This document shows, piece after piece, positions 14,176 through 14,747 of a stretch of 14,747 bases of DNA. Location of the stretch: NCBI GenBank assembly GCA_028710655.1, contig JAQTTS010000022.1, positions 1 to 14,747 of the forward strand. The letters run 5' to 3'. The stretch's first letter is position 1. Every line of letters starts with the position of its first letter. A model generated the notes under the pieces. It saw only the letters and a program-made list of their open reading frames with translations. It did no database searches and was not told where the DNA came from. The translations under genes were made by a program, and so were the position numbers. This DNA comes from Dehalococcoidales bacterium. GTDB taxonomy: Bacteria; Chloroflexota; Dehalococcoidia; Dehalococcoidales; UBA5760.

Positions 14176-14535
14176 ATGAACGGACAGAGGAGTTTCACCC
14201 GGTCGGTCGCGGTCACGGCAGGCAGCACAGCCACCACGGAGGCACTCGAATGGTGGCCGCAAAAACTCCGCGGCTACATGAGCCTGCAACTGATCATCAC
14301 GGGAGATGGGACGCTTCAGGTGGACTATCAGTCCTCGAACGATGGGCAGAACTTCGGGGTTCCTGAAGGGGTATCGGCTTTAGCGACAGGGTTGACCAAG
14401 ACGAGCGGCCCCGGGGGTGATGGAATTGTGATCCTCGCGATCCATCCTATTGCGAGCAGTTACATCCGGTTTCTGTTCACCGAGACGGGAAGCTCCGATG
14501 ATTTGGCGCTCACCGTGTATCCGTTCATGAAGTAA
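14176..14535 (+). CDS. Small beta-rich phage protein of unknown function
   Basis: The 119-residue protein is probably a beta sandwich: alternating apolar and polar residues form strands (YMSLQLIITGDGTLQVDYQ), then a loop with SNDGQNFG, a glycine-rich turn (TSGPGGDGIVIL), and a final pair of strands (YIRFLFTETG, LALTVYPF). Similar short proteins sit near structural genes in many phages and may decorate the capsid or tail, but I do not recognise a named family. The start is set by AGGAG six bases upstream. It follows a strong terminator closely, so it is either read through under late antitermination or served by a promoter upstream of the terminator. It ends 13 bases before the next gene. Confidence 0.6.
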   Translation: MNGQRSFTRSVAVTAGSTATTEALEWWPQKLRGYMSLQLIITGDGTLQVDYQSSNDGQNFGVPEGVSALATGLTKTSGPGGDGIVILAIHPIASSYIRFLFTETGSSDDLALTVYPFMK

Positions 14536-14536
14536 C

Positions 14537-14542
14537 GGAGGG
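14537..14542 (+). promoter_or_regulatory. Ribosome binding site for the 14549 gene
   Basis: GGAGGG lies six bases before the ATG at 14549, which sets the start of a gene cut off by the window end. Confidence 0.75.
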
Positions 14543-14548
14543 CAGAGC

Positions 14549-14747
14549 ATGGACCGATTCAGCGCGAAACAACCTGACGAGGAATATTACGTCCTGTTCG
14601 ACTTCGGGAACGTGATCGGGACGGACACCGTTTCGTCAGCCACGGTCACAGCTATTGACCTGGATGATGACTCCGATGTGTCCGACACGATCCTGGATGC
14701 AACGAGCCAAACCGAGTCGGGGCAGTACGTCTATGTGTGGGTGCAGG
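14549..14747 (+). CDS. Small phage structural-type protein, 3'-truncated by window edge
   Basis: The first 66 codons are open to the window end. The protein begins MDRFSAKQPDEEYYVLFDFG, followed by a segment of threonines, serines and aspartates (GTDTVSSATVTAIDLDDDS) and a strand ending YVYVWVQ. The layout of a K-x-P-x-E start, an aspartate-ended strand, then alternating Thr/Val strands weakly resembles small adaptor proteins that join fibre to tail in phages. That resemblance is from memory and should be treated as a guess. A strong GGAGGG ribosome site and 13-base spacing put it in the same transcript as the 119-residue gene. Confidence 0.65.
   Translation, partial: MDRFSAKQPDEEYYVLFDFGNVIGTDTVSSATVTAIDLDDDSDVSDTILDATSQTESGQYVYVWVQ

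Noticed and set aside
1..14747. CRISPR array, tRNA, att site or integrase
   Set aside because: I saw no regular spaced repeats, tRNA-like folds or recombinase motifs, so lytic versus integrated state cannot be decided.

Overview
The window looks like part of the virion module of a tailed double-stranded DNA phage or prophage, most likely short-tailed (podovirus-like). All genes lie on the + strand, packed with gaps of 0 to 23 bases or short overlaps, and most have good Shine-Dalgarno sequences. Base composition is mostly GC-rich (sampled lines near 60 to 68%), with two sharp AT-rich islands. There is no host gene, integrase, tRNA, att site or CRISPR array, so the host cannot be named. The phage assignment rests on gene order and protein architecture and was not checked by any database search.

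Layout: (1) 2-1216, the C-terminal part of a beta-rich structural protein entering from the left edge, with beta-propeller-like character similar to head-tail stabilisation proteins. (2) 1218-4494, four small to medium genes: two Gln/Ala-rich proteins with hydrophobic glycine-rich segments, a GNAT-like acetyltransferase, and a long coiled-coil protein. The three non-enzymatic ones look like internal (ejection) virion proteins. (3) 4495-14088, one uninterrupted reading frame of 3197 codons, about 65% of the window. It encodes a giant polyvalent protein: membrane-like N-terminus, Pro/Gln linker, polyvalent-type modules, three candidate sliding-clamp motifs, a RadC-type JAB domain followed by a decayed second JAB-like domain, a zincin-like domain with an altered first ligand, an ADP-ribosyltransferase-like domain, and a long helical C-terminus resembling domains usually found at the end of such proteins. 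(4) 14116-14147, a strong rho-independent terminator. (5) 14176 to the right edge, two small beta-rich genes, the last cut by the window end.

Working model (inference): the genes before the terminator build the tail/head junction and a set of proteins packaged in the head and injected with the DNA. The giant protein would carry several enzymatic activities into the cell ahead of phage gene expression, as proposed for polyvalent proteins of phages and conjugative elements. The most notable points are the multi-enzyme architecture, the tandem active/decayed JAB pair, the clustered clamp-type motifs, and two AT-rich islands inside the single reading frame that suggest module exchange.
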